64,000 nucleotides of DNA, taken from NCBI GenBank assembly GCA_963693365.1, contig CAVNZM010000013.1, positions 7,130,001 through 7,194,000 of the forward strand, in the 5' to 3' direction. The notes under the pieces were generated by a model, which ran no database searches, was not told where the DNA came from, and saw only the letters and a program-made list of their open reading frames with translations. The stretch is from Amoebidium appalachense (Eukaryota > Ichthyosporea). Shown here piece after piece: positions 1 to 13,054 of the stretch. Each line of letters opens with the position of its first letter. The first letter of the stretch is position 1. A program made the position numbers and the translations under genes.

Positions 1-533
1 GAGCACCGACAAGGCAGAGCCAGGGTGAGGGATGTGTAAACATGGAGTTTAGGGAGATCGTGCTGCTATTGTAACATGTGCACAAAACAGCCACGTGCAC
101 CGGCACACTCCGGTGTACAGAACAATAATATGCACATGCGTCACTGTAATATCATGTATGCGCATGCCGCACAAGGTTTAGGAGACCACCACAGTATATA
201 CTATTTTCTTTTGGTTGATATCCATGTAGGAATGGTGTGTTGCAGTTGTCATGATCAGCCTGAGGCAGGCACGTGCACTCACTGAAACACTAGAACTCAT
301 GAATAAAAAATACATTCGCTAAAAACGGCAAGGTAAATTTGGGGCCAAGCTATTATTTCCCCCTTTTAAACGTTTTTTTAGCTCCAAGAACTTCGACGCC
401 AAAATTTCTATATTTGGCCATCGTATATGATAATGAACACGTGTACTTAAATTAAAGTAGTTATATAAATATGAGCGGCCCGTTACAAATACAGTGACGA
501 AAAACAGTGACCCACGAGCAGTTTTTCTTTCTA

Positions 534-580
<47 letters not shown>

Positions 581-1901
581 ACACACACACACCAGACACA
601 CACACCACCACCACGGTGACCACCACCACCACCACCACCACCACTCACCCCTTAAAAAAACCACACACATACGTGCACGTGTACACACACACACAGAACA
701 CCACCACCACCTCCACTGGACCCCATTTCCTCGTTGTTTTCTTAAGCCTTCAGACCAGTCCTGCACACTGGAGTTAAACAATTGAATTCACCTAGGCTGA
801 CATGCATCCACCCCCGCCTTCCACTTCCCCTCCCCCCCCCACCCCCTCCCCCCACCCCCCCCCCACCCCCACCCCCTCCCCCTCGATGAAGAAGGGCCCC
901 CGTAAGCCTTGGGGGGGGGGGGGGGGGGGAAGGGGGAAGGGGGGAGCTCTTGAGCCTCCGGGTAGGGAAGTGGGGTCCGGGGATCCGGAGAGGGGAGGGG
1001 GGGGGGGGGGGAAGGGGCATATAATATTGGGCCTAGATATCATAGTATGGGGCCCCGGGGGAGGGAGAGGTGGGGGGGAGGGGGGAGGATCCACGGGAAA
1101 GACCTTTAGGTGCATGTTCTTATTTATACCCCCTTCGAATCATCCCCCTCTCCCCCCCCCCTCCCCCCCTGAGTGCAGGCCGTGACGTAGCTACGATAAC
1201 CCTGCAGAAGGCAACAAAAATGTATTAATTACTAGCACTATACATGTGTTCATAGTGCAGCTTGCACCACGTATGATCTCAGCAACTTTAAAGTAGTCAC
1301 AAAGTTTAGTTATTTTCATTATTTTCATTGCTCTGAACTCTATTACTCTGAAATGATCACCGTGCATGTGCCGCAAGATAACAACCCTATATGTGTGCAG
1401 CTGCTGCCTGCAGGTTAGACTCGCTGAAAAGACAATTGTCAGTGTGCATCCGACGCTTGCAGCTGCAGCTAGCCTCTGCAACATTAATACTTGCCAAGTG
1501 AATGCTCTTACACTTGATCATCATTCACTCAAAAAACCGAGGACCGACAGATTAAATATTAATGTCGATCCGAATGATCAGCAAGTGTCTATGCGTACTA
1601 CTATATATACACACACGTAAAATGCGAAGCTATCAGTTACAAGGCACACCTGCTGCACTGGCACACATACACATACACACCGGCAGATCGATGCTGTCAA
1701 AATTTACTTTCATGTACTTCGTAGGTCCGACACAGGTGCACATGAACACGTACATATGTACAAGCCGCGCACACACCACACCACACATACACACACACAC
1801 ACACACACTCACACACACACACGCACACACGCACACACGCACACACGCACACACGCACGCACGCACGCACACACACACACACACACACGCACGCACGCGC
1901 G

Positions 1902-1978
<77 letters not shown>

Positions 1979-2397
1979 CACTGGGTGCGCTCGCTGGGGA
2001 TTAGTTTTTTGGCACGCTGTTGACTTTATCGTGTGTTTATTATTTGCTATTTATTGGCCAGCGGCCAACATTTAAAAATATACTATATACCTAAAAATAG
2101 ATACTGACTACGGCCAGCAGACATTATACACCTTCCAGGACACATTAACACCAATAGTCTAACACACCATACTCTCGATCACAAAGAATTCCTAACAAAC
2201 AGAGAAAAGTGCAAAGGCTCTGTACTATTACTCAGATTCTAAATTTTAATTCTTTACAGTAAACTTCGGAATGAAAGCTAGCCCCCCCCCCCCCCCCCCC
2301 CCCCCCCCTCCCCCCTAACATGACTGTACGAAGAACAGGTATAACTTGAAGCACTACAACACATATGAGATCCGTTACATTGGTGTACATTCCAATA
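1..2397. other. Outer, non-coding part of the left arm
   Basis: No gene seen. It holds a C-run with a CA repeat (about 534-592), CCA and C-rich stretches (600-1170), a moderately complex unique stretch (1180-1780), a CA/CG repeat (1789-1977) and a C-run near 2282-2308. Open frames here are homopolymer or microsatellite translations. The mirror segment is 18996-21409. Confidence 0.7.
1789..1977. repeat. (CA)n microsatellite with CG/GC interruptions
   Basis: About 190 bp of CA with CACG and GCGC blocks. The mirror at about 19419-19615 differs in interruption pattern and length (it contains a TCGG interruption), one of the few places where the arms differ clearly. Confidence 0.9.
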
Positions 2398-3997
2398 TTA
2401 GACACTAGTTTGGCTACTCTGACTACTCTGAGATCCTGATTGGCTGCCTGCAGACTTGCGGCCACGATTACTTTGCTTTCGATCGTGCCATTGCAGCTGC
2501 GTCTCTCCAGCAGGTGGCAACGCCAGGCCCAGCACAGCAGATGCACGAGAAGGGGGTGGGAACTGCCCACCAGCCGAGGGCTGGCCCACATGGCCCAAGT
2601 AAGGATGGGGACCGTGCTGCGGCAGTAGCCCAGGCATGGGGAAGGCAGGGCCGGGCTGAGGCGGCATGATGCCCCACGGTGGGGGCCAGCCATGTGGGTG
2701 GTGCGGGCCTGGATGGGGTGCAGGGGGCATGTGCGGCACATGGCCCTGCTGCATGTCAAGCGCGGGTGCTGGTGGCATGGCATCCTGATTGGCTGCAACC
2801 CAACGTGGGCAGCTCTTGGCCCGATTGGAGCCGGGGCAGCCCTTGCCCTGGCGGCCACACGTCTTGCAGGTCTTGGGGGCTCTCTGGGGTGGCTGCATAG
2901 GAGGGGGCACCGGCAAATCCATCTGCAGGGGCCCCTCAGGGCCAATGTTGCGATGCTTTTTGCCCACTAGCATGGGCAAGGGCCGCTCACGCTGCGCCCC
3001 TGCATCGACACCGTCTGGAACAGGGAGGGGTGGCAAGGGGGCAGGCCGTATGGTTGCTGGCACAGCGTCTGCCCTCTCCTCGCGCATACGCTTGCGGTGA
3101 TCTGCCAGGCCCTCGTGTGTGGAGCGCTGTGCATGTGCCGTCTGCCAGGTCTTCCACTTGTCGAAATGCTTCTTGATGTAGGCCGCATCCTTCATGTAGA
3201 TTCCCCCAGCCACAGAGGCAGCCTTGTTGAAGTCTTGGGCCAAAGCCTCGAACAGCTGGCCGTTGGGCTTTGCATGTGCCTTGTAGGTGCCCAGGAGCAG
3301 CGTGCTGAATAGCTTGCGCTCCTGAGGGGTAAGCACCGGAAGGAAGGGGATGGCCACATGTTGCTTCTGCGCCAGGAACTTGTAGTCGCCCCTCAGTGCA
3401 GGGTCCGGCTGTGGTGCACCACGCGCCACCTGGTTGCCCCCCCCCCATGGCAGCACCGTCACCCTCCTCGACCTCACAGTCCTCTGGCCCGCCCATCACG
3501 CCATTGGCTGCAGGCTCGATGTTATCAGACGGAGGTGGGGGTGCGGGCACCGCAACTGGCTCCTGCGCCGGGGCATTGGCCACACAGGAGAGCGGGGCAA
3601 AGTTGAAGTACTCCTCCGGTAGCTTGTAGCAGCCTACGGGTACCCACTGGGGGTCGAGGTGATGGCCGTACAGCATCAGCGCCAGTGCCTCCATGTCGTC
3701 AACAATCCAGGGGCTGTAGTGGGGGGGCCCCGATGCCTGGCCCAGGCGGTTGCGGTAGTGTGCACGCAGGTTGTGGCGGTGGCGCCTATTGGACATGGTG
3801 GCGTCCAGCAGGCGCAGCGACATGCGTGTGGCCCCAAAGTGGGTGGCCAGGGGGTTGTGCACTGCCCCCTCCACCTCGTTGGTGCCCCGGATGCAGCGGT
3901 AGCGCATGAGCCCATCTGCGTCGGCAGTGGTCTCGTAGTAGAGGGGCAGGCCGGGGGGGTCCGACAGACAGCCATTTTGGGCGTGTTCGAGCAGCGA
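2398..3997 (-). CDS. Left-arm exon 7: GTNEVEG domain and zinc-knuckle tail, frameshifted
   Basis: Same content as 17397-18995, but a tenth C at 3437-3446 shifts the frame after GDGAAMGGG. The N-terminal 185 or so residues and the C-terminal 345 or so are each open, in different frames. Confidence 0.72.
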
Positions 3998-4069
3998 CTG
4001 TGGGGGCACAAGCAAACATCAGAGAGATGGGTGGGTGGTGGTGGTGGTAGTGTGTGTGTATGTGTGTGT

Positions 4070-4100
<31 letters not shown>

Positions 4101-4183
4101 GGGGGGGGGGATGGGGTTGCTAAGGAAAAAAACGAGCAGGGAAAGGCAAAAAACAACTGGCTAGGCAGCAAGGGCCGTGCGGG

Positions 4184-4186
<3 letters not shown>

Positions 4187-4246
<60 letters not shown>
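4187..4246. repeat. (TC)n microsatellite in intron 6, left arm
   Basis: About 60 bp of pure TC; the mirror is (GA)n at about 17153-17206, a few units shorter. Confidence 0.9.
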
Positions 4247-4259
<13 letters not shown>

Positions 4260-4263
4260 ATGT

Positions 4264-4298
<35 letters not shown>

Positions 4299-4841
4299 GG
4301 CTAGGGTGTGCGTGTGTGTGCAGATGAACCAAGGATGACAAATAAGCGAAGAATCTTTTCTGTGGTGGTGGAGTTGTTGGGCGCCTGCAGGGGGGGGGGG
4401 GGGGGGGGGGGGGGGGATGTTGCCTCGAGTCTTTCAAAGCCATCCTTCTTGAACAGAGGCTTGCCATCCGGTCCGGGCGGCACATCCTTGTAGGTGTTTT
4501 TGAACTCCACCAGCCGCGAGACCAGCGTGTATGGGTCGGGAATAACCCGCCGGATGCGCTCCATGAAGTAGCTCAGGTCGCCGCCCTTGAGCTCGGTTTC
4601 AATGTCGATGCCCTTCTGCTCCAGCACCCCCTGTGAGGCAGGATGCCAATATTAATTTACTACGCACACTGCAATTTGGGTTTGGTAGACTTTGATACCT
4701 GCCGTTATTGTAGGACCCCTCCCCTCCACCCCCCCCATCTTCTCCCCCAACACAAGTAAAAAATGCATGTGGCTATTTCCCCCCACAACCCTACATTATT
4801 TCTCTCTAGGCATATGAATAACCCCCACTCTCCTCCCCCCC

Positions 4842-4842
<1 letters not shown>

Positions 4843-4891
<49 letters not shown>
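4843..4891. repeat. C-run of about 49 bases in an intron
   Basis: Between exons 5 and 6 of the left-arm gene; the mirror is a G-run near 16518-16570 of different length with A interruptions at the edge. Confidence 0.85.
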
Positions 4892-5939
4892 TTGCCCCCC
4901 CCTCTCTCTGAGGCTCAGGCTCTCTCTCTTCCCTCAGAAGTTTTGTCGAAGGTGTGCATGGTTGTGGGTGGAATGGTGAGTGTGTGCTAACGAGTGTATG
5001 TGTGTGTGCGCGTCAGTCACGCATGTTGTTGTTGCCGTTTTTTTTATTTTTATTTTTTATTTTTTATTTTGGGGGGGGGGGGAGGGGGGGGGGGCACCTT
5101 CACATGTCCGTAATCCTCTTCATTCCACACAAATATTGCCTCGCTGAGTGCGCGTGCGTACTCAGCCCTGCGGGGGTGTGACTTGTACGTGCCGTCCGCC
5201 GTGTTTGCAATGGAGTGGAAGGCGTCATTCAGCACAGTCTGCCACACCACCTCCCCAGGCGGTGCCTGGCCCAACATGCCCTCTCTGGGAGCTGCCTCGG
5301 GTCCCCCTGGGGCTGCCTCAAGGCCCCCCGGGGCTGCCTGGGGGTCCTGGGGGGGTGCCTGTGGGCCGGCAAGGGGTTGCTGCTGCTCGGCAGGGGGAGG
5401 ACTGGCAGGGGGAGGGGCTGGGTCAGGGACCACCGGCACCTCGGCACCTGGGTCCGGTGGGGGCTGAATGGGCCGTAGCCACTGCAGGTGCACCATCAGC
5501 TCAAAGGGCGGCGGGCCCAGCTCTCCCAGGGTCTTGCCCTTGTCGGGGCCAAAGGGCACCTGCATGGCCGGCGACAGCACCTGATCCACCCGCACCACTG
5601 CATGCTTCTTGCCCACCTTCATGCCCCCCCAGCGCTCCGGCTGCACAGCCAGCACCACCCCGGTGGCTGCTGCAGCATGTGGGCCCCGCCGGGGCACAAT
5701 CTCAACCCCTTCACCGAGTGCCTTTGCATGAAGCCGCGCTGCATGTCATAGAGGGAAGCAAAAAAACTCAGCCAAAAAGCCACAGCACCAACGTTTTTCT
5801 CTTCGCTCCACAAAAATCAAATGCATATTCCTTAGCAACCCCCTTCCCCCCCCCCCCCCCCCCCCTCTCCCCCCTCCCCCCCCCCCCCTCTCCCAGTGCC
5901 CAGCTTGTGTGGCACTTGCACGTGTTAACAGTGCTATAG

Positions 5940-5970
<31 letters not shown>

Positions 5971-6189
5971 ACCACCACCACCACCACCACCAATCACCCC
6001 CTCCTTTGATAGCCACCCGACACCCAGCATAACACAACTGGAACACTGGCCCATGTGGTCAGCCACCCCCCCCCCCCCCCCCCCCCCCCCCCTCCCCTCC
6101 CCCTCCCCTCTCCTCTGGGGGGCCCACAATCTTTCTATATCTGGCATAAGCACATAAGCACTGGGGCAAAAAGCAGGTGGGATACACAC

Positions 6190-7033
6190 CTGACAGGTTT
6201 GGCCTATCGACCACGGCCGAGTAGACCTGCAGGGACGCATATGCATCAAGGGCAGCGTAGGTGGCCTGCACCTCTGATAGCGGCTCGTGCCAGTTGGAGC
6301 ATCGAACAAGTGCCGGCTTGGGCAGCTTCTTGCCTATGACCTGGGCAGTGATGTCGGCCAAGCCCCGGGCCGCAGAGGTGATAGCTGCACGGGCATAGCA
6401 GAACCGGCCCAGCTCCAGATAGCTGGCCACAGGGGTGCCGTAGTCCTTGTTGAGGTGGGCCGAGTCCGTGCCGATCTGCTTGCCCACCTTGATGATGCTG
6501 GGGTCCCTAAGCAGCGCAATCAGCTCGTCCACCAGCCGCGCGGGCGGGCTGTGGTTGGGGCCCATGCGTGCCAAGTGGAAGATGTACACGGCCCGTGCGG
6601 TGGCAATCTGCAGCGTGCAAACCTTGGACCGCGCCTGGCCCACCCGATAGACCCACTCGCAGTCCAGCCCCACCACGCGGTGCTGCTGCCCCTCCAGGTC
6701 GGCACGAATGGCCGCTGTAGCCACCACCGCCCCCTGGCAGTCGGTGTACACCGGCTTAGGGTAGTTGGCCGGCAGCTCCAGCCCAGGCAGACCGTCCGTC
6801 ACGCTTACCAGCGCAGCCTCGTTCAGACGGACGGGGCATTTTGGCCGGGCTAGGGTTGGAAACATGCGCTCAACAAACGCCCGGTCTTGGCAGCACCGAT
6901 CTGTGTAGAAGAAGGCCGGGCCCTTGCTGTTGAGCGCCGCCGTGGTGGCAGAGATGCGCTGGATCACGGGCTCAATCTCCTGGTGGCTGCAGTCCCGTGT
7001 AAATACCTGCGCCCGGATCTCTGGGGTGCCGCA
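6190..7033 (-). CDS. Left-arm exon 4: intact WRN-type 3'-5' exonuclease exon
   Basis: Mirror of 14381-15224 with the same length and the same protein, including DCEW, GTDSAHL and YAALDAYAS. All DEDDy catalytic residues are kept. It starts after CACACAG and ends before GTGTGT on the minus strand. This exon is undamaged although exons 1 and 7 of this copy are frameshifted. Confidence 0.82.
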
Positions 7034-7587
7034 CTGTGTGAGAGGGCATCTCCGAGCAGCCATGCATGTTCTAGCTTCCCTTACCACATGGCCCTTCACG
7101 AGACTTCAGTGCCCACACAATCCTTTCCCCCTCCCTCCCCCCAAACCCATGTGCCCACATACTTTCCCCTCCCTCTCCCCCCAAAACCCTTCCCCCGCCT
7201 TCCCCCCCAAACCCATGTGCCCACATACTTTCCCCAGGCCTCCCTTTCCCCCAAAATCTTCCCCCCCCCCCTCCCCCCCTAAACCCATGTACCTACAATC
7301 CTTCCCCCTTCCTCCCCCTAAACCCTTGTGATCACAATCCTTTCCCCCTCTCTGCCTTCCCCCCAAACCCATGTGCCCACGATCCTTCCCCACTCCCCCT
7401 CCCCCCAAACCATGGGACAGCCCTCCATATGGCACCTACTGTCCCCCCCCCCCCCCCCCCACCCCACCCCGGGCCTCTTGCCCTCTCTACCTTCAACCCC
7501 GACGGTGGTGTCTCTCCCCCCCCCCCCCCCCCCCCCTGCATCCCTTGCAATCACTGGCCCCTACTCCCATTCTGCTTGGCAGAAGCT

Positions 7588-7589
<2 letters not shown>

Positions 7590-7662
<73 letters not shown>
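7590..7662. repeat. Uninterrupted C-run of 73 bases in an intron
   Basis: The longest pure C homopolymer I counted. The mirrored G-run (about 13760-13819) is shorter and is interrupted by one A. It lies between exons 3 and 4 of the mirrored gene. Confidence 0.9.
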
Positions 7663-7663
<1 letters not shown>

Positions 7664-7902
7664 ATTCCCCGCCAAAAGAAAGCTCCACCCCAGCCCACCC
7701 CAATCTCTACCCAGCAAAAACACATACACACATATCTGGAGCTTCCTAGTTTTTGCTCGACAGGGCAAGAATTGTCCCCAAAACCCACATACTACAAACC
7801 TCTACTCACAGTGTGCCACCTCATTAAATGTGGAGCCTAAGAGATTTAAAGGCCCTAGAGGGGGGGGGGAGGGGGGGGGGAGGGGGGGGAGGGGGGGCGT
7901 GT

Positions 7903-7933
<31 letters not shown>

Positions 7934-8363
7934 GGGGGTGTGGGGGGGGGGGGGGGGAGGGGGAAGGGGGCCTGGGGGAGAGTGGGGGGAGGGGGGAGAA
8001 GAGGAGGGACCACACACCGCCAAGCTCGTTTACACAAGTCCATAGGCCTCGGTACAGAGGCTCCCCATTGATGCCGGTGAGCTTCCCAATTTGGAAGGTG
8101 TGGTCGGCCTTGAGCACGTTGTTTACGGGCTTGAGCTGCGTGTCCAGGCTCTGGTACTTTGCCGTGCGGTCGCTGAACTCAGTATACACGGCACTCAGGT
8201 ATTTGCCTGAACCCCAAGTACTGTTAGAACTCCACCACCCTCCCATCAGGACCATCCCCCCCATTCCCTCTAGTCCCTCGTGTTCATCTCACCTCTCTGT
8301 ATTTTCGTAAGTCTGTATGGCTTTTCCCATCTCAAAAACGCTACACACCCATCTCCGGCCGTT

Positions 8364-8404
<41 letters not shown>

Positions 8405-8589
8405 CCCCGCCTCCCGGCGCGCGCAAACCCTCCAAGTCATTGCACCAACTTTCACCTTCTTTCCCCTTTGTGCCCCATCTGCAGTTTGTCCCCTGCACGT
8501 CCGTTTGCCCTTCCCCCCCACACCCTCCTGCCACTACTATAATAACCATTAAGTACCGCCACCAAGATCCAGTCTACCACCATGTGCCC

Positions 8590-8625
<36 letters not shown>

Positions 8626-8889
8626 CTCTCCACCTCCTTTCCCCCAACACACACAGACACACATGCGCACACCCACCATCTAATTTCAGGCATAACAGTT
8701 CTCCACGATTTCCCAAGCACACTCACTGGTACATGGACCGTTATGCTTTCACCCCTCTGATGATCCCTCTGCCCCCCTCCCCCCCCCCCCCCCCCCCCCC
8801 CCCCACCACCACCACCACCACCACCACCATGACTGATTGCCACCACCACCACCTAATCCATCACCATGTCCCCCCTCCCCCCCCCCTCC

Positions 8890-8920
<31 letters not shown>

Positions 8921-9162
8921 ACGGACCCACAAGTACACGCACACTCACAGGCGCACATCCACCACCACACATCCACCACCACCATAATAGAAACTTATTG
9001 ACCACACTTCCAAAACCCATTTCCAAGTCCCCCCCCCCCCCTAAAAAAAAAAATAAAAAATAATAAAACAAAACCCTACCAAGCCAACCCAAAAAATGCC
9101 CAAGCACGTGCATACAAAACAATGGGGACCATTTACACACCCAAAATGCAGTGCACACTTGC

Positions 9163-10313
9163 CTGAAGGCACATGTCCAGCGTAACCATTTTTGTCACCA
9201 AACGCCGAGAACTTAGCCGCCTGCTCCTCTGGGGGAAGTTCTGTCAGGCGCTGGTCGTGGGGGCGGAAATCGTTACGCTTTTTGAGTTCATACTTGGTCC
9301 AATGCAGCGCCCTCGAGTAATACAGGAGCCGCTGCTCGTCGTATCGCTGCTTGTGGAGCTCCGAGAGGAGGGTGGCAAAGGCGTTTGGGCCCACACCTTT
9401 GTCTGCCAGTGCACGCAACAATGTTACCACCTTTAGGTCGAGCCCACTGCGGTGGCTAAGGTAGGCCGGAAACTGATCACGCATGAAGAGTGGAAGGCGT
9501 TTAATTGTCTGGGGGTTTGTGCCGGCAAAGTTTTTTTTGCATGTGTCACAAAAGTACCGGGCCGTGATAATGTAGTAGCAGCTGTCAAAGTCGATAACAC
9601 GCCGTCCTACGGGGTTGCTCATGAACCCATTGCGAGAAGTACGGTGTGGGTTGGGGTGGTTGTGGGGGTCCACGTAGTGATCATCGAAGGGGCACGGCAC
9701 CATGAAACCGGGAGACAACCTTTCCGGAAGCCAGGCAAAACATCTGGGTTTGTAGAAAGGCGCTGGATCGCCCCCAAATTTAAAGCCTATAATGGGAGGT
9801 GGAAGATGCCACCCCACAGGCGTCTTCTCATCTTTGAGACTCTCTTTCACTGTGTGCAGGTGCGACTTGATTGTTTCGCCCGCCGCGTCAGAAAACTCCC
9901 TCTCCACCGTCATCCCCGTCCGTATTATCTTCTCCCTCTTCCTCCCCCTTCATCCTCGTCTACCCGGTACGCATCTGCTGCTGCATTTAGCAAAGGTTCC
10001 TCGTCGGGTTGCACCTGTATGTCTGGTGGGTGTGGAGCAGGGGCCCGATCCATTTCTCTTGGTAACGAATGGACGCTACCTGCCTCAACTACACGGGCCC
10101 TTATGTCGGCGGCCTTAGATAGAGGGGGCTGTTCGGGTTGTACGTTTACGTTTAGTTCCTGCAAAACAGCTTTGTTTGCCGTCCCAAAACCTGCAAAGTT
10201 CGCTAAAGGCTGAACAAATGCAGCATCTTTTTTTTGCGCCCAGCTCCCTCCCTAGCTCCGCCTGTTTTATGCCCAGGGCGCTGTGTTGTGCCCTTAGGGC
10301 AGCCTGGCTTCAT
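9163..10313 (-). CDS. Left-arm exon 1: DUF6729-like domain with three 1-bp insertions
   Basis: ATG at 10313 (MKPGCPKG). The frame is interrupted at the A8 run, then twice in the acidic linker (9944-9948 and 9898-9900). The domain itself (GWHLPPP to GYAGHVPS) is open from about 9900 down to the GC-type donor at 9163. Confidence 0.65.
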
Positions 10314-10633
10314 TTTAAACACTTGGGGCCTGGCCCCCTGCCCCCCTAGTGCGACTACGTTACCGCAAACATTCCCGTATTCCAGTGTGCTCGGCAATGC
10401 TGCTCATGGCCTTCCCGGACTGGTTGTGACCAGTAAAGAGCGCGCCAATTCCTGACCGCCGCCTACAGCAGTGTATGATCTGTTATCCATATTCGGCAAA
10501 AGGGGTCTTGCCCAACCAATGGCTTGAATCCTTGTAACTTTGCTTTATCCATATAAGGTTAGCTGAACACCCCCCCTCCAATCATACCCCCCCCTTCTCT
10601 CTAGTAGTAGCTCCTGGCATCCCGCACCCCCCC

Positions 10634-10782
10634 ACAGTCCCTGCAAACCGCCTCGCCCCAACCCCCTCCCCCCCCCCCCCCCCCCCCCTAATAACAGGCA
10701 CATGCCAATTCACGGTTGTCCCATCTCTCCCCAGGTACACCCACTAGCTGTAGGCGGCAGTAATTTCCTTCCATTACCCCAT
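10634..10782. other. Unique spacer at the palindrome centre
   Basis: About 149 bp between the arms, bounded on both sides by C/G runs where arm homology stops (7 C on the left, 14 G on the right). It holds a C-run near 10669-10688 and no open frame of note. The 14-base string at 10748 (CTGTAGGCGGCAGT) recurs with one change near 10954 in the right arm. The two mirrored genes start about 320-330 bp on either side, so a divergent promoter could lie here, but no clear TATA box is seen in the spacer. Confidence 0.75.
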
Positions 10783-11109
10783 GGGGGGGGGGGGGGTGCG
10801 GGATGCCAGGAGCTACTACTAGAGAGAAGGGGGGGTATGATTGGAGGGGGGGGTGTTCAGCTAACCTTATATGGATAAAGCAAAGTTACAAGGATTCAAG
10901 CCATTGGTTGGGCAAGACCCCTTTTGCCGAATATGGATAACAGATCATACACTGCTGTAGGCGGCGGTCAGGAATTGGCGCGCTCTTTACTGGTCACAAC
11001 CAGTCCGGGAAGGCCATGAGCAGCATTGCCGAGCACACTGGAATACGGGAATGTTTGCGGTAACGTAGTCGCACTAGGGGGGCAGGGGGCCAGGCCCCAA
11101 GTGTTTAAA

Positions 11110-12257
11110 ATGAAGCCAGGCTGCCCTAAGGGCACAACACAGCGCCCTGGGCATAAAACAGGCGGAGCTAGGGAGGGAGCTGGGCGCAAAAAAAGATGCT
11201 GCATTTGTTCAGCCTTTAGCGAACTTTGCAGGTTTTGGGACGGCAAACAAAGCTGTTTTGCAGGAACTAAACGTAAACGTACAACCCGAACAGCCCCCTC
11301 TATCTAAGGCCGCCGACATAAGGGCCCGTGTAGTTGAGGCAGGTAGCGTCCATTCGTTACCAAGAGAAATGGATCGGGCCCCTGCTCCACACCCACCAGA
11401 CATACAGGTGCAACCCGACGAGGAACCTTTGCTAAATGCAGCAGCAGATGCGTACCGGGTAGACGAGGATGAAGGGGAGGAAGAGGGAGAAGATAATACG
11501 GACGGGGATGACGGTGGAGAGGAGTTTTCTGACGCGGCGGGCGAAACAATCAAGTCGCACCTGCACACAGTGAAAGAGAGTCTCAAAGATGAGAAGACGC
11601 CTGTGGGGTGGCATCTTCCACCTCCCATTATAGGCTTTAAATTTGGGGGCGATCCAGCGCCTTTCTACAAACCCAGATGTTTTGCCTGGCTTCCGGAAAG
11701 GTTGTCTCCCGGTTTCATGGTGCCGTGCCCCTTCGATGATCACTACGTGGACCCCCACAACCACCCCAACCCACACCGTACTTCTCGCAATGGGTTCATG
11801 AGCAACCCCGTAGGACGGCGTGTTATCGACTTTGACAGCTGCTACTACATTATCACGGCCCGGTACTTTTGTGACACATGCAAAAAAAACTTTGCCGGCA
11901 CAAACCCCCAGACAATTAAACGCCTTCCACTCTTCATGCGTGATCAGTTTCCGGCCTACCTTAGCCACCGCAGTGGGCTCGACCTAAAGGTGGTAACATT
12001 GTTGCGTGCACTGGCAGACAAAGGTGTGGGCCCAAACGCCTTTGCCACCCTCCTCTCGGAGCTCCACAAGCAGCGATACGACGAGCAGCGGCTCCTGTAT
12101 TACTCGAGGGCGCTGCATTGGACCAAGTATGAACTCAAAAAGCGTAACGATTTCCGCCCCCACGACCAGCGCCTGACAGAACTTCCCCCAGAGGAGCAGG
12201 CGGCTAAGTTCTCGGCGTTTGGTGACAAAAATGGTTACGCTGGACATGTGCCTTCAG
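11110..12257 (+). CDS. Exon 1, right-arm gene: basic N-terminus and DUF6729-like domain
   Basis: The first in-frame ATG at 11110 opens MKPGCPKG and a basic GGAREGAGRKK stretch, a motif common at the N-terminus of transposon proteins. The frame changes at the A7 run (11188-11194). From there it runs through an acidic stretch into a domain with GWHLPPP, a CPFDDHYVDPHNH segment, YFCDTCKKNF (Cys pair, probably metal binding) and ends GYAGHVPS. The exon ends CAG before GCAAGT, a GC-type donor, phase 1. The next exon begins with GC, restoring GGC AAA TAC. The DUF6729 assignment is by pattern memory and not by search. Confidence 0.75.
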
Positions 12258-12500
12258 GCAAGTGTGCACTGCATTTTGGGTGTGTAAATGGTCCCCATTG
12301 TTTTGTATGCACGTGCTTGGGCATTTTTTGGGTTGGCTTGGTAGGGTTTTGTTTTATTATTTTTTATTTTTTTTTTAGGGGGGGGGGGGGACTTGGAAAT
12401 GGGTTTTGGAAGTGTGGTCAATAAGTTTCTATTATGGTGGTGGTGGATGTGTGGTGGTGGATGTGCGCCTGTGAGTGTGCGTGTACTTGTGGGTCCGTGT

Positions 12501-12531
<31 letters not shown>

Positions 12532-12616
12532 GGGGGGAGGGGGGAGGGGGGACATGGTGATGGATTAGGTGGTGGTGGTGGCAATCAGTCATGGTGGTGG
12601 TGGTGGTGGTGGTGGT

Positions 12617-12647
<31 letters not shown>

Positions 12648-12796
12648 GGGCAGAGGGATCATCAGAGGGGTGAAAGCATAACGGTCCATGTACCAGTGAG
12701 TGTGCTTGGGAAATCGTGGAGAACTGTTATGCCTGAAATTAGATGGTGGGTGTGCGCATGTGTGTCTGTGTGTGTTGGGGGAAAGGAGGTGGAGAG

Positions 12797-12835
<39 letters not shown>

Positions 12836-13013
12836 TGGTGGTAGACTGGATCTTGGTGGCGGTACTTAATGGTTATTATAGTAGTGGCAGGAGGGTGTGG
12901 GGGGAAGGGCAAACGGACGTGCAGGGGACAAACTGCAGATGGGGCACAAAGGGGAAAGAAGGTGAAAGTTGGTGCAATGACTTGGAGGGTTTGCGCGCGC
13001 CGGGGAGGCGGGG

Positions 13014-13054
<41 letters not shown>

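Larger units (their letters stand above)
2398..10313 (-). pseudogene. Left-arm copy of the transposase-like / exonuclease gene, frame broken
   Basis: Minus-strand exons: 10313-9163, 8206-8018, 7854-7820, 7033-6190, 5738-5098, 4630-4424, 3997-2398. Exons 2-6 have exactly the same lengths as in the right arm. Exon 1 is 3 nt longer (A8 at 10228-10235, C5 at 9944-9948, C3 at 9898-9900, each one base more). Exon 7 is 1 nt longer (C10 at 3437-3446). These four +1 changes break the reading frame at least three times. The AATAAA after the stop is missing too. Either this copy is decaying while the right arm is kept, or the consensus over-calls homopolymers here. Splice sites are the same as in the other arm. 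Confidence 0.8.
1..10633 (+). repeat. Left arm of a giant inverted repeat (palindrome)
   Basis: Base 1 pairs with base 21409, and the sequence is the reverse complement of 10783-21409 throughout. Exon lengths in the two arms match or differ by 1-3 bases. Differences are mostly homopolymer and microsatellite lengths, with a few substitutions (near 287, 3740 and 5151) and a 4-bp indel near 2235. Homology still runs at base 1, so the outer end of this arm lies outside the window. Either a recent inverted duplication or an assembly or library foldback could produce this. Confidence 0.95.

Noticed and set aside
507-1185. Long open frames of His, Pro, Thr or Gly repeats here and across the window
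   Set aside because: They are translations of C-runs and CA, CT or CCA microsatellites, open on both strands at once, with no conserved domain or splice context.
11188-11195. AAAAAAAG as a programmed -1 frameshift site in exon 1
   Set aside because: The phase does not fit: the slippery heptamer would be in a frame other than the incoming one, and the frame needed afterwards is +1. The other arm has eight A, so a length error is simpler.
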